Source: JAJPJQ01 sp036522615
GTDB lineage: Bacteria > Desulfobacterota > Binatia > UBA9968
DNA: 23,587 bases
Assembly (NCBI GenBank): GCA_036522615.1
Contig: DATDFN010000054.1
Coordinates: 1-23,587, forward strand
Direction of reading: 5' to 3'
Shown: positions 7,665-15,139 of the stretch, piece by piece
Numbering within the stretch: position 1 is the stretch's first letter
How the letters are laid out: each line of letters opens with the position of its first letter
Made by a program: the position numbers and the translations under genes
Notes under the pieces: model-generated
Told to the model about the DNA's origin: nothing
Database searches by the model: none
What the model saw: only the letters and a program-made list of their open reading frames with translations

Positions 7665-9020
7665 TCAGACGCGCGTCGCCTCGATCGCGCCCTCTTCCCA
7701 TATGCTGTGCTTGCGTGTCTCAGGCATGAGGAAAAGAGCGAGCAGGAACATGATCGCGGGAACCGCGATGGGATAAACCAGCGCCCACAACAGAGGGTCG
7801 CTGGCGCCGGCCTCCACCCCTTTAGCATAGGCCGCCGTGGTGACGATGGGAACAAGCCCGCCGCCCCAGCCGTTGCCGATATGATACGGCACCGAGACCG
7901 AGGTGTAGCGAATGCGCGAGGGAAAGAACTCCGCCAGGAACGCCCCGATCGGGCCGTAGGTCATGCCGACGTAGTTCACGAGTATCACGACGATGAGGAT
8001 CGCCATCGGAGCGTTCACGTTCTTAGGGTCGGCATACGTGCCGAGAGCGCTATAGAGCGGGTAATAGGTAAGCGAGGCGAGGAGCATGCCGCCCAGGATG
8101 ATCGGCTTGCGGCCGATCTTGTCGGACAGCCAGCCCCAGAAAATCAGCGTCGGGGTGGCGATCAGGAGCGCGACGGCGATGATGTAGCTCGAAGTGAGCA
8201 CGTCGAGTTTCTTGACGGATTGCAGGTAAAACAGCGCCCAGAACTGGCCACTGTACCAGACGCAGCCCTGCCCCAGCACCACCACGCTGGCGATCAGGAT
8301 ATACCTGATGTTCTTGCTCATGAAGGCCTCGCGCCAGGGATTGGTCGCGGTTCGACCTTTCGCCTTGATCTCTTGGAAGATCGGCGTTTCACCGAGCGAG
8401 AGCCGGATCCAGATGGCGATCAACACCAGGAGCAGGGAGATGATAAACGGGATGCGCCATCCCCAATCGTTGAAGGCGTCGGTCCCGAGATAGGTACGGG
8501 TGCCGATGATGACGCCAAGCGAGACCACGATGCCGAGCGTCGGCGAGGTCTGGAGCCAGCCGGTGTAATACCCTCGGTGCTCGTCGGCGATGTGCTCCGC
8601 CACATAGGTAATCGCGCCTCCATACTCGCCGCCGAGGCAGAGGCCCTGGATCAGGCGGAGGAGGAACAGGATGACGGCGGCGGCAAGCCCGATCGAAGCG
8701 TACGTCGGAACAAAGCCGATGAGGGCCGTTCCGATGCCCATGCCCGTCAGCGTGGCAATGAAGGTGTATTTCCGACCCACCTTGTCGCCGAGCCAGCCGA
8801 AGAGAAATGCCCCGAGCGGCCGGATGAGGAAGCCCACCGAGAAGATCGCAACCGTGCTAAGGAAGGCCGCCACCGGGTGGCTTTTCTCGAAGAACTTCAC
8901 CGCTAGAATAGAGGCCAGGCTGCCGAAAATGTAGAAATCGTACCACTCGATGATGTTGCCGACGGCTGCGGCAATCACCACGCGGCGCAATTCTTTACCT
9001 GAAATATTCGTCGCTGGCAT
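7665..9020 (-). CDS. MFS transporter, metabolite:H+ symporter (MHS) family
   Basis: The protein has 451 residues with about 12 hydrophobic helices. An AAGGAGG site seven bases before ATG supports the start. MHS-family hallmarks are present: GNIIEWYDFYIFG (21-33), the loop 2-3 signature GWLGDKVGRK (75-84), RLIQGLCLGGEYGG (122-135) and a second GWLSDKIGRK in the other half. Family knowledge: this group (KgtP, ShiA, ProP relatives) imports small organic acids, shikimate or betaine-like compounds with protons across the inner membrane. The substrate here cannot be told. It is the only complete self-sufficient transporter in the window. An inverted repeat about 85-105 bases upstream may be an operator. 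The gene lies downstream of msrA on the same strand, but the 210-base gap argues for its own promoter. Confidence 0.92.
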   Translation of the reverse strand: MPATNISGKELRRVVIAAAVGNIIEWYDFYIFGSLASILAVKFFEKSHPVAAFLSTVAIFSVGFLIRPLGAFLFGWLGDKVGRKYTFIATLTGMGIGTALIGFVPTYASIGLAAAVILFLLRLIQGLCLGGEYGGAITYVAEHIADEHRGYYTGWLQTSPTLGIVVSLGVIIGTRTYLGTDAFNDWGWRIPFIISLLLVLIAIWIRLSLGETPIFQEIKAKGRTATNPWREAFMSKNIRYILIASVVVLGQGCVWYSGQFWALFYLQSVKKLDVLTSSYIIAVALLIATPTLIFWGWLSDKIGRKPIILGGMLLASLTYYPLYSALGTYADPKNVNAPMAILIVVILVNYVGMTYGPIGAFLAEFFPSRIRYTSVSVPYHIGNGWGGGLVPIVTTAAYAKGVEAGASDPLLWALVYPIAVPAIMFLLALFLMPETRKHSIWEEGAIEATRV

Positions 9021-9102
9021 AGATCCCTCCTTATTAGGGTCCGTTGCGAAAAAGTCCTTCTATAGTACTCCCCCTGGTCTTTGATTTACCGCCGTAACAC
9101 TC

Positions 9103-9127
9103 GGTGGGTTACCTGCCAAGACCCACC
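9103..9127. promoter_or_regulatory. Inverted repeat upstream of the MFS gene, in the longest gene-free stretch
   Basis: GGTGGGT (9103-9109) and ACCCACC (9121-9127) form an exact inverted repeat with an 11-base centre, about 83-107 bases upstream of the MFS start. It lies within the 210-base gap 9021-9230. That position and form suit a regulator-binding site or a leader hairpin. The same gap also holds the smaller palindrome GACAG-G-CTGTC (9164-9174) and a run of six T at 9182-9187. No clear promoter hexamer pair or small gene is visible there. Confidence 0.35.
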
Positions 9128-9230
9128 CATATACGACTTTGCGCGGACAATAGTCCCGGCAAGGACAGGCTGTCAAGCGGCTTTTTTCATCCCCATCGGC
9201 GCCTCCCTAATCCGCCGAAGAAGCATAAAT

Positions 9231-9791
9231 TTATAGCCTCGAATGCGTTTTGAGCAGGTCTTTGAACTGCTTGTGCAGTTTCCCGAGCTTGGGCGGGATC
9301 ATGTACTGGCAGTAAGGCTGGTAGGGGTTCTTGGCGTAATAGTTCCGGTGGTAATCCTCGGCGTCGTAGAAATCCTTCAGCGGCTCTACGGTGGTGACGA
9401 CCGCCCGGCCGAACGTTTTCGTTTCGTTCAGCTCTTTGATGAAGGACTCCGCTTCACTGCGCTGCGCTTCGTTCGCGTACAGAATGGTGGAGCGATACTG
9501 TGTGCCGACGTCGTTGCCCTGGCGGTTGAGCGTCGTCGGGTCGTGGGTCGCGAAAAATACGGTGAGCAGGTCGCGAAAGCCGATCTCGGCGGGGTCGAAC
9601 TCGATGCGGATCACCTCGGCGTGGCCGGTGGTGCCGTCGCAGACCTCTTCATAAGTGGGATTTTTCGTCCGGCCGCCGGCGTACCCGGGCATAACGGAAA
9701 CGACGCCTTTCAGCTCGGCGAACACCGCCTCGGTGCACCAGAAGCAGCCGCCGCCGAAAACCGCCGTCTCGCGTTTACCCGTGTCCGCCAC
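9231..9791 (-). CDS. msrA: Peptide-methionine (S)-S-oxide reductase A
   Basis: The protein has 186 residues. The catalytic GGCFWC motif is at about 14-19, with Cys16 the nucleophile. PGYAGG, YEEVCDGTTGHAE, FFATHDPTTLNRQGNDVGTQYRS and the C-terminal PYCQYMIPPK are all classic MsrA segments. The reaction is reduction of methionine-S-sulfoxide with thioredoxin. Cys161 may serve as the resolving residue; this is inference, since the C-terminal tail lacks the glycine-flanked Cys pair of the E. coli enzyme. There is no signal peptide, so it is cytoplasmic. The start is GTG at 9791 because no in-frame ATG lies between it and the conserved core, with only a weak GGTGAAG ahead of it. It is a housekeeping repair enzyme divergent from the binding-protein pair and probably unrelated to the catabolic theme. 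Confidence 0.96.
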   Translation of the reverse strand: MADTGKRETAVFGGGCFWCTEAVFAELKGVVSVMPGYAGGRTKNPTYEEVCDGTTGHAEVIRIEFDPAEIGFRDLLTVFFATHDPTTLNRQGNDVGTQYRSTILYANEAQRSEAESFIKELNETKTFGRAVVTTVEPLKDFYDAEDYHRNYYAKNPYQPYCQYMIPPKLGKLHKQFKDLLKTHSRL

Positions 9792-9836
9792 GGCTTCACC
9801 ATAAGCAAGGACGTGGTGCTGGTCAATGGCGGCTGC

Positions 9837-9866
9837 TTGACCCTAATCGCGCTTCTGCCCTATGGT
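9837..9866 (+). promoter_or_regulatory. Possible sigma70-type promoter for the tandem binding-protein genes
   Basis: TTGACC (9837-9842, 5/6 to consensus) and TATGGT (9861-9866, 4/6) are separated by 18 bases. Transcription would start near 9873, only a few bases ahead of the ATG at 9877, so the message would be almost leaderless. This fits the absence of a ribosome site there. The match is modest and unproven. Confidence 0.3.
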
Positions 9867-9876
9867 TGCTTCCGGT

Positions 9877-10845
9877 ATGAAACGAACGCTAATCGCAGCT
9901 TTGGTTTCCGCCGCATTATTATTGCCGTTACCGGCGCGTGCGCAGACGCCGCTGCAGCGCGCGGTGATTACGTATTCGAGCCGCAGCATCGCTTCGGTCG
10001 ACCTTTACATCGCGCAGGAGCGCGGCTTCTTTCGCGAGGAAGGAATCGACCCGCAGCTCGTACAGGTGCAGGCGACCGCGGCGATTGCCGCCACCGTTTC
10101 GGGAGAAGTCAACGCGCTCGGTTCGGTCGGCAGCGCGATCCGCGCGATCCAGCGCGGCGTTCCCATCAAAGTTCTGGCGGTGAGTCTCCGCAGGCCGCTG
10201 TTCTGGCTCGTCACGCGCCCGGAGCTCAAGACGTTCGCCGATCTCAAGGGCAAGGTGGCCGGGACGACGACCCGCGGCGGCAGCCAGCACACGGCCGGCA
10301 TCCGCATGCTGCGCCGCGCGGGCATCGACCCCGATAAAGACATCACCGTGATGCTCGCCGGCGACGTCCCGGCACAGCTCCAGGCGCTGGTCAGCGGCTC
10401 AATCCAGATCGGCTTCCTCTCCCCGCCGAGCGTGATCATCGCCCGCGACAAGTTCAAAATGAACATACTCGCGAGCGCGATGGAGGAGTTCTCGAGCCTG
10501 CAGAATGGGCTGGGTGTGCTCGAAAAGAACATCAAAGAACAGCGCGATCTCGTCAAGCGCATGCTTCGCGCGCGCGGCAAGGGCAACCGCTATTTGCATC
10601 AGAACGAGCGCGGCTCGGCGGAGGTGCTGGCGAAATATTTGAACGTCGATATGCCGACCGCGCTCGAGACCTACCGCATTTCCCTCCCGGCGTTCACGAC
10701 CAACGGCATCCCGACCGACGACGAGATTCGAGAGTACCTGAAGTTGGACGCGCAGCTCATCGGACTTCCCGCGCCGGTCGCGCCGGAGAAGATTTTCGAT
10801 TTTTCACTGCAGCGGGAAGTGAACCGGGAGCTCGGAATAAAATGA
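9877..10845 (+). CDS. NMT1/THI5-like periplasmic substrate-binding protein (first of a coupled pair)
   Basis: The protein has 322 residues from the ATG at 9877, which opens a textbook signal peptide (MKRTLIAALVSAALLLPLPARA before QTP). An in-frame ATG at 9862 would add five residues and spoil that n-region. Mature landmarks: VDLYIAQERGFFREEGIDPQLV, FADLKGKVAGTTTRGGSQH and GIDPDKDITVMLAGD, the NMT1/SsuA receptor pattern. In this protein the loop after the LKGK motif is TTTRGGSQHT, which is expected to line the ligand pocket. The stop overlaps the start of the next binding-protein gene by four bases, so both are made together. No enzyme or permease lies in this plus-strand unit. The ligand is unknown. 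Confidence 0.86.
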   Translation: MKRTLIAALVSAALLLPLPARAQTPLQRAVITYSSRSIASVDLYIAQERGFFREEGIDPQLVQVQATAAIAATVSGEVNALGSVGSAIRAIQRGVPIKVLAVSLRRPLFWLVTRPELKTFADLKGKVAGTTTRGGSQHTAGIRMLRRAGIDPDKDITVMLAGDVPAQLQALVSGSIQIGFLSPPSVIIARDKFKMNILASAMEEFSSLQNGLGVLEKNIKEQRDLVKRMLRARGKGNRYLHQNERGSAEVLAKYLNVDMPTALETYRISLPAFTTNGIPTDDEIREYLKLDAQLIGLPAPVAPEKIFDFSLQREVNRELGIK

Positions 10846-11810
10846 AGGGTTTGCAGCGAGCGACAGCGGCGCTCCTGCTCATCTTCGTCTTCGCCGAAGC
10901 CGGCGCCGAGGACAATCGCAAAGTCCGCATCGCCTATTCCGCCTTCAGCGTCGCGTTTTTGAATCTCTTCATGGCCGAAAACGCCGGCCTGTTTAAAAAG
11001 CACGGCATGGATGTCGAGCTGATCCAGATGGCGGGGCCGCTGCCCGTCGCTGCGCTGGTAGCAGGCGAGATCGACTATCTCACCGGGTTTACTACCGGTC
11101 TCGTCGCCGCCGCCCAGGGCGCGCCGCTGAAGGGCATCATGGTGACGATGCGCAAGCCGCCGTTCTATATCGTCGCGGAGCCCGCGATTCAGAAGCCCGC
11201 CGATCTCGCCGGCAAGCGCATCGGCGTCGACCGCATCGGCAGTCTGCAGCATCTGGTCGCTCGGCTGTTTCTCAAAGTCAAAGAGGTCAATCCCGACAAA
11301 ATCAGCTTCATCCAAACCGGCTCGGTATCGAACACCGTAACGAGCTTGGGCCAAAGGGCGATTAGCGCGGCGCTGCTTTCGGGGCCGCACAACGTGATCA
11401 TGACGCAAAAGGGTTTCAGGCAGTTGGGCGGAGCCGACGAGCTGCCGGTGCACTTTCCCACGAGCGGTCTCGTCGTCAACAATGCGCGGCTGAAAAGCGA
11501 CGCCGAGCGCATCAAGGTCGCGCTCCGCGTCATGCTCGAATCGCTGGAGTTCAGCCGGAGCGAGAAAGCGCGCGTGATCGGCTATATTCGCGACAAATGG
11601 AAGCTCGACGGCAAGACCGCGGAGGAAGTCTATAGCCAATGGCTGCCGACGCTCGCCATGGACGGCAAGATAGAAGCCAAGGACACGCAGGAGTATTTCG
11701 ATCTCGCCTACTCGTATAATCAGATTCCGGCGCCGGTTCAGGTGGCCGCCGTGACCGACTACACGCTGCTCGATCAGGTGCTGAAAGAAAATCCGCGGCG
11801 GCCGCAGTGA
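10842..11810 (+). CDS. NMT1/THI5-like periplasmic substrate-binding protein (second of a coupled pair)
   Basis: The protein has 322 residues; the ATG overlaps the upstream TGA (ATGA), so it is translationally coupled. The signal peptide MKGLQRATAALLLIFVFAEAGA precedes EDNRK. Landmarks: VRIAYSAFSVAFLNLF, NAGLFKKHGMDVELIQM, PADLAGKRIGVDRIGSLQH and NPDKISFIQTG. It shares the Gly/Ser-Gln-His pattern after the lobe-2 strand with its upstream partner (GGSQH versus GSLQH), a hint that the pair arose by duplication or binds related ligands. The gene ends in a 17-base palindrome that also contains the stop of the facing gene. The ligand is unknown. A heteromeric receptor is possible but unproven. Confidence 0.86.
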   Translation: MKGLQRATAALLLIFVFAEAGAEDNRKVRIAYSAFSVAFLNLFMAENAGLFKKHGMDVELIQMAGPLPVAALVAGEIDYLTGFTTGLVAAAQGAPLKGIMVTMRKPPFYIVAEPAIQKPADLAGKRIGVDRIGSLQHLVARLFLKVKEVNPDKISFIQTGSVSNTVTSLGQRAISAALLSGPHNVIMTQKGFRQLGGADELPVHFPTSGLVVNNARLKSDAERIKVALRVMLESLEFSRSEKARVIGYIRDKWKLDGKTAEEVYSQWLPTLAMDGKIEAKDTQEYFDLAYSYNQIPAPVQVAAVTDYTLLDQVLKENPRRPQ

Positions 11811-11824
11811 GCCGGCCCGGCTCA
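11808..11824. terminator. 17-base interrupted palindrome spanning two facing stop codons
   Basis: TGAGCCGG-C-CCGGCTCA reads the same on both strands around one central base. Its outer TGA is the stop of the plus-strand binding protein, and its other end is the stop of the minus-strand gene. In RNA a 6-bp stem with a GGCCC loop is possible. No T-run follows. It is a bidirectional 3'-end element by position. Confidence 0.45.
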
Positions 11825-12895
11825 GCGCCGCTGAAGCCCGAAAATCTGGTTATACTGCTCGATCACCTCGTTGAGCTTCGGACCGATGGACGATGGGCTC
11901 AAGAAGGCGAAGTCTTTCTGGAACAGCGCCTGAATCCACGGTTTGTGTTTGACGCCCTTGCGGATCGATATTCTGCCGGCGTCGTCGGAAATTTTTGTCT
12001 GCCCTTCTTCGGACAACATCCAATCGATGAAAAGAATCGCCGCGGCGGGATGCGTCGCGCGCTGCATCAACGCCGTGAAAGCGGGCTCGGCAGCGTACGG
12101 TTCCAGGATGCGAAAGTCGATCGGAGCGCTCTTTTCTTTGTATTCCGTCACACGCCGCCCGCGCGCCGCGATCGCGATCGCCGATTCGCCCGCGAGCAGC
12201 AGCTGAACGCGCATCACGCTGCTCGAGCCGGGCATATGCAGCTGCTGGCGCGCCAGCGCCCGCATGTACTCCGTCCCCTTTTGCCTTCCCATGGCCTCGA
12301 GCGTGACGTTGAACCAGGTGTATTCCTCGGTTCCGAGACTCATCTTGCCCTTCCATTTGGGATTGAGGAGATCTTCGTACCTTTGCGGCGCCGCGTTCGG
12401 CGCAACCTGGCGCGTGTTGAAGGCGAGGACGAGCGGGGTGACTTCGAAGCCCTGCCAATAACCCTCCGCATCAAACGACCCGGCGGGCATCGCCTTGCGC
12501 TCGGGCGAAAGATACGCGGTCGAGAGCCCGCGCTTTTTCAATTCCCACATCTCGACGGGCGCCGAGGCGACGACGTCGGCGGCGTAGCGGCCGGCCCGCG
12601 CCTCGGTCTCGACGCGGGTGAAGACGCCGGAGGGCGTGGAGCGGTAGGCGTTGACCTTGACGAACGGGTAACGATTCTCGAACGCCGCGACGATCTTCGG
12701 ATAATCGGTCAAGCTGATCGAGGTATATAAGACCAGCTGCCCCTCTTTACGCGCGCCGTCTTCTAAAAACGCGCGGCGTTCCGCGGGCGCAAGACTCCCT
12801 ATTTTCTTGGCGCTCTCATCCGCCGTGGCGGAGAAAGCGGCCGTGGCGGCGAGCCACGCCGCAAGAACGACGAAGAGGCAGAGCTGTCGCTTCAC
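11822..12895 (-). CDS. Iron(III)/AfuA-type extracellular solute-binding protein
   Basis: The protein has 357 residues. MKRQLCLFVVLAAWLAATAA with cleavage near SATA is a Sec signal peptide. EGQLVLYTSIS (about 51-61), then FENRYPFVKV, FNTRQVAP, NPKWKGKMSLG and MLSEEGQTKI, follow the family-1 binding proteins of the FbpA/AfuA/PotD type. Family knowledge: members bind ferric iron, small phosphorylated compounds or polyamines. The adjacent Tyr pair typical of FbpA-type ferric iron binding is not evident near the C-terminus, so iron as the ligand is doubtful. Its start overlaps the VOC stop by four bases (ATGA), so it is coupled to that gene. It is the last gene of a long minus-strand run, and no matching permease or ATPase is present. 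Confidence 0.83.
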   Translation of the reverse strand: MKRQLCLFVVLAAWLAATAAFSATADESAKKIGSLAPAERRAFLEDGARKEGQLVLYTSISLTDYPKIVAAFENRYPFVKVNAYRSTPSGVFTRVETEARAGRYAADVVASAPVEMWELKKRGLSTAYLSPERKAMPAGSFDAEGYWQGFEVTPLVLAFNTRQVAPNAAPQRYEDLLNPKWKGKMSLGTEEYTWFNVTLEAMGRQKGTEYMRALARQQLHMPGSSSVMRVQLLLAGESAIAIAARGRRVTEYKEKSAPIDFRILEPYAAEPAFTALMQRATHPAAAILFIDWMLSEEGQTKISDDAGRISIRKGVKHKPWIQALFQKDFAFLSPSSIGPKLNEVIEQYNQIFGLQRR

Positions 12896-13272
12896 TGATA
12901 GTTCGTATTTCGCTTCTCGCCCCAGCCGATCGTGGAGATGTCGAAGATATTGCCGTCGGGATCCGTGCCGCGCAGTTCGGCATAGGTTGCCTCGCGCGAT
13001 TTCGGCGCGCCGTCGGGATAGATCTCCGCGATGCGCTTCGCGGTCTCGTTCGGGTCGTCGACATGAAAGCCGAAGTGGTAGAGCCCGAGGCGATGTCCCG
13101 GCTCTTTGGGATTGCTGGCATTGAGGATAGCGAGATTGACCTCGCCGTCGGAAAGATGCACCGAGCCGTTTTTCGTCCGGTGCATCTCCTTCATCTCGAA
13201 GACCTTCTTATAAAACTCGGCGAGCTTTTCCGGCTGATGCGTCAATATCGCCAGGTGACGTAGCTTTGCCAT
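12892..13272 (-). CDS. VOC-superfamily (glyoxalase/extradiol dioxygenase fold) protein
   Basis: The protein has 126 residues with an AAAGGAGA ribosome site seven bases before ATG. The single VOC domain has LRHLAILTHQPEKLAEFYKKVF at its start, GLYHFGFHVDD in the middle and GTDPDGNIFDI near the end. Likely metal ligands are His6, His66 and Asp111. The last takes the position of the usual Glu in the DPDGNxxE motif, a conservative but notable change. Family members include glyoxalase I, methylmalonyl-CoA epimerase, fosfomycin-type resistance proteins and ring-cleaving dioxygenases, and length alone does not separate them. It is coupled to the downstream binding protein, which suggests a shared metabolic unit; the substrate is unknown. 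Confidence 0.85.
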   Translation of the reverse strand: MAKLRHLAILTHQPEKLAEFYKKVFEMKEMHRTKNGSVHLSDGEVNLAILNASNPKEPGHRLGLYHFGFHVDDPNETAKRIAEIYPDGAPKSREATYAELRGTDPDGNIFDISTIGWGEKRNTNYQ

Positions 13273-13302
13273 GATCGTTCTCCTTTCGACGCGAGGAGGC
13301 TA

Positions 13303-13322
13303 ACACCGGCCAATGGCCGTGT
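13303..13322 (-). terminator. Inverted repeat between the permease and VOC genes
   Basis: ACACCGGCCA (13303-13312) and TGGCCGTGT (13314-13322) pair over nine bases with one bulged C. The element sits downstream of the DppC-like gene and 31-50 bases upstream of the VOC start. It may partly separate the transporter part of the run from the last two genes. No T-run is seen, so this could equally be an RNA stability element. Confidence 0.35.
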
Positions 13323-13329
13323 AAAGAGA

Positions 13330-14172
13330 TCAGAGCTGGTGCGCGCGGCGGAGCCGCGGGTCGAGCGTGTCGCGGAGCGCGTCGCCCAGAAGATTCGAGG
13401 CGAAAACGATCAAGCTGATCGCCGCGCCCGGAAAGACTACGAGCCAAGGCGCCTTCTGCGCGAATTCCGCCGCGGAGATCGAAAGCATCCGTCCCCACGA
13501 AGGCCACGGCTCGGGAACTCCGAGTCCTAAAAAGCTCAAGGCCGCTTCGACCAGAATGGCGCTGCCGAACTGCGCCGTCGTGAGCACGATGAACGGGCCG
13601 ATCGCGTTGGGGAGAATGTGGCGGAAGGCGATCGCCAAGTGGCCGACTCCCAGCGCGCGCGCCCCCTCGATATAGGCGAATTCCCGAATCGCGAGGACGC
13701 TGCCCCGAACGACCCGCTGCGCCAGGGGTATGATCGGCACCGAGATCGCGACGATCACGTTGACGATGGAGGGTTTGAGCGCCGCTGCCATGACCAGCGC
13801 GAGAATAAGCAGCGGCAGCCCCTGCAGGATATCCATCATGCGCTGCGCGAAGAGGTCGAGCCATCCGCCGACGTAGCCCGACAGCAGGCCGATCACCGCG
13901 CCAAGCGTCGCGCCGAGCAGCGTCGCCCCGAGGCCGACCATGAGAGAAACCCGGGCGCCGTAGACTATGCGGCTGTAGATGTCGCGCCCGAGATTGTCGG
14001 TGCCGAGCCAATGCGACCGCGTCGGCTGCGCCAGCGTATGAGCGGCGTCGGTCCGGATCGGGTCGTGCGTGGCGAGAGTGTCGGCGAAGGCGGCAGTCAG
14101 CACGAGCCCGACGATCACGAGACCGCCCAGCGCGCCGAGCGGCTTTTGACGCAAAAAACCGATTGCCTTCAT
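13330..14172 (-). CDS. ABC peptide/nickel-type transporter permease, DppC-like
   Basis: The protein has 280 residues. HWLGTDNLGRDIYSRIVYGAR (about 54-74) is the N-terminal DppC/OppC landmark. Several transmembrane helices follow, with the ATPase-contact EAA loop EGARALGVG (169-177) and FRHILPN, and the C-terminus FLGLGVPEPWPSWGRML and DALRDTLDPR. It forms the inner-membrane channel with the DppB-like protein for the adjacent family-5 binding protein. A GAGGTGA ribosome site overlaps the dppB-like stop, so expression is coupled. The DppD/DppF-type ATPases that normally follow are absent; a VOC gene comes next. The import pathway must borrow ATPases from another locus. Confidence 0.94.
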   Translation of the reverse strand: MKAIGFLRQKPLGALGGLVIVGLVLTAAFADTLATHDPIRTDAAHTLAQPTRSHWLGTDNLGRDIYSRIVYGARVSLMVGLGATLLGATLGAVIGLLSGYVGGWLDLFAQRMMDILQGLPLLILALVMAAALKPSIVNVIVAISVPIIPLAQRVVRGSVLAIREFAYIEGARALGVGHLAIAFRHILPNAIGPFIVLTTAQFGSAILVEAALSFLGLGVPEPWPSWGRMLSISAAEFAQKAPWLVVFPGAAISLIVFASNLLGDALRDTLDPRLRRAHQL

Positions 14173-14176
14173 CGCT

Positions 14177-15133
14177 TCACCTCAGTGCGTAGCGGATGCG
14201 CGGATCGAGGTAGCCGTAAAGGAGATCGACCAACAAATTCACCAGCACGACGGCGACGGCAATCAGCATGACGAGATTTTGCGCCACCGGATAGTCGCGC
14301 CAGAGAATCGCGTCTACAAGGTACCGCGCTACGCCGGGGACGTTGAAGACCGTCTCGGTGACCACGAGCCCGCCGATCATGAAGGCGAACTCGAAGCCGA
14401 TGACCGTGACGACCGGCAGCATGGCGTTTCTCAGCGCGTGGCCGAAGACGACCGGCCGCTCGCGCTGCCCTTTGGCGCGCGCGGTGCGGATATAGTCCTC
14501 GCGCAGCACCTCGAGCATCGAGGAGCGCGTGATGCGCATGATCAGCGCCGAGCCGCGGTAGCCGACGGCGAGCGCGGGAAAAATAAATTGCAAGAGATGC
14601 GCGCGCAGATCTTCGCGCGGCGAGACATAAACCAACGCGGGAATCCATCCCGTCCAGGAGACCAAAAAAAGAATGATCAACATGCCGAGCCAGAACGACG
14701 GCATCGAGAGGCCCGCGAGGCTGAAGAGGCGGAGCACATAGTCGAGCGCACTGTCCTGACGCGCGGCGCTCACGACGCCGGTGAAAACTCCCGACACGAC
14801 GGCGATGAGAATCGCCAGAACGGCCAATTCCAACGTGACGGGTATGCGCGGCTTGACGATCTGCCAGGCGGGAACGTCGTAGCGGTAGGATTTTCCCAGG
14901 TCCCCTTTCGCAACATCCTTGAGCCAGCGGATGTACTGAACGGCGATTGGCCGGTCCACGCCGAGCTCGCGCGCCAGCTCAACCTTGGCCGCCGGATTGA
15001 CGAAGCCGGCAGAGGAAAAAATGATGTCGACGATGTCTCCGGGAACGAGGCGTAGGAGAACGAAGATCAGCACCGACATCCCGAAGAGCGTCACGAGAGC
15101 GGTGAGCAGGCGCTGGAGTATATAGACGAGCAC
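14177..15133 (-). CDS. ABC peptide/nickel-type transporter permease, DppB-like
   Basis: The protein has 318 residues. LVYILQRLLTALVTLFGMSV and RLVPGD (28-33) are the standard DppB/OppB N-terminus. The EAA loop is DYIRTARAKG (213-222), followed by HALRNAMLPV, and the protein ends LLYGYLDPRIRYALR. It pairs with the DppC-like protein in the inner membrane. The start is GTG at 15133, six bases after the binding-protein stop. No separate ribosome site is seen, so translation probably continues from the upstream gene. Length is typical. Confidence 0.94.
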   Translation of the reverse strand: MLVYILQRLLTALVTLFGMSVLIFVLLRLVPGDIVDIIFSSAGFVNPAAKVELARELGVDRPIAVQYIRWLKDVAKGDLGKSYRYDVPAWQIVKPRIPVTLELAVLAILIAVVSGVFTGVVSAARQDSALDYVLRLFSLAGLSMPSFWLGMLIILFLVSWTGWIPALVYVSPREDLRAHLLQFIFPALAVGYRGSALIMRITRSSMLEVLREDYIRTARAKGQRERPVVFGHALRNAMLPVVTVIGFEFAFMIGGLVVTETVFNVPGVARYLVDAILWRDYPVAQNLVMLIAVAVVLVNLLVDLLYGYLDPRIRYALR

Positions 15134-15139
15134 GGCGCG

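Noticed and set aside
7707..8906. A 399-codon plus-strand frame opposite the MFS gene
   Set aside because: It is low-complexity Arg/Glu/Asp/His-rich sequence typical of a helix-coding gene read backwards, while the MFS motifs on the other strand are unmistakable.
9164..9187. GACAG-G-CTGTC followed by six T, as an intrinsic terminator
   Set aside because: The T-run would serve plus-strand transcripts, but no plus-strand gene ends just upstream; the palindrome and T-run are also separated by other bases.
10671..11639. A 322-codon minus-strand frame across the two coupled binding-protein genes
   Set aside because: It crosses a confident gene boundary and has no signal peptide or conserved motif.
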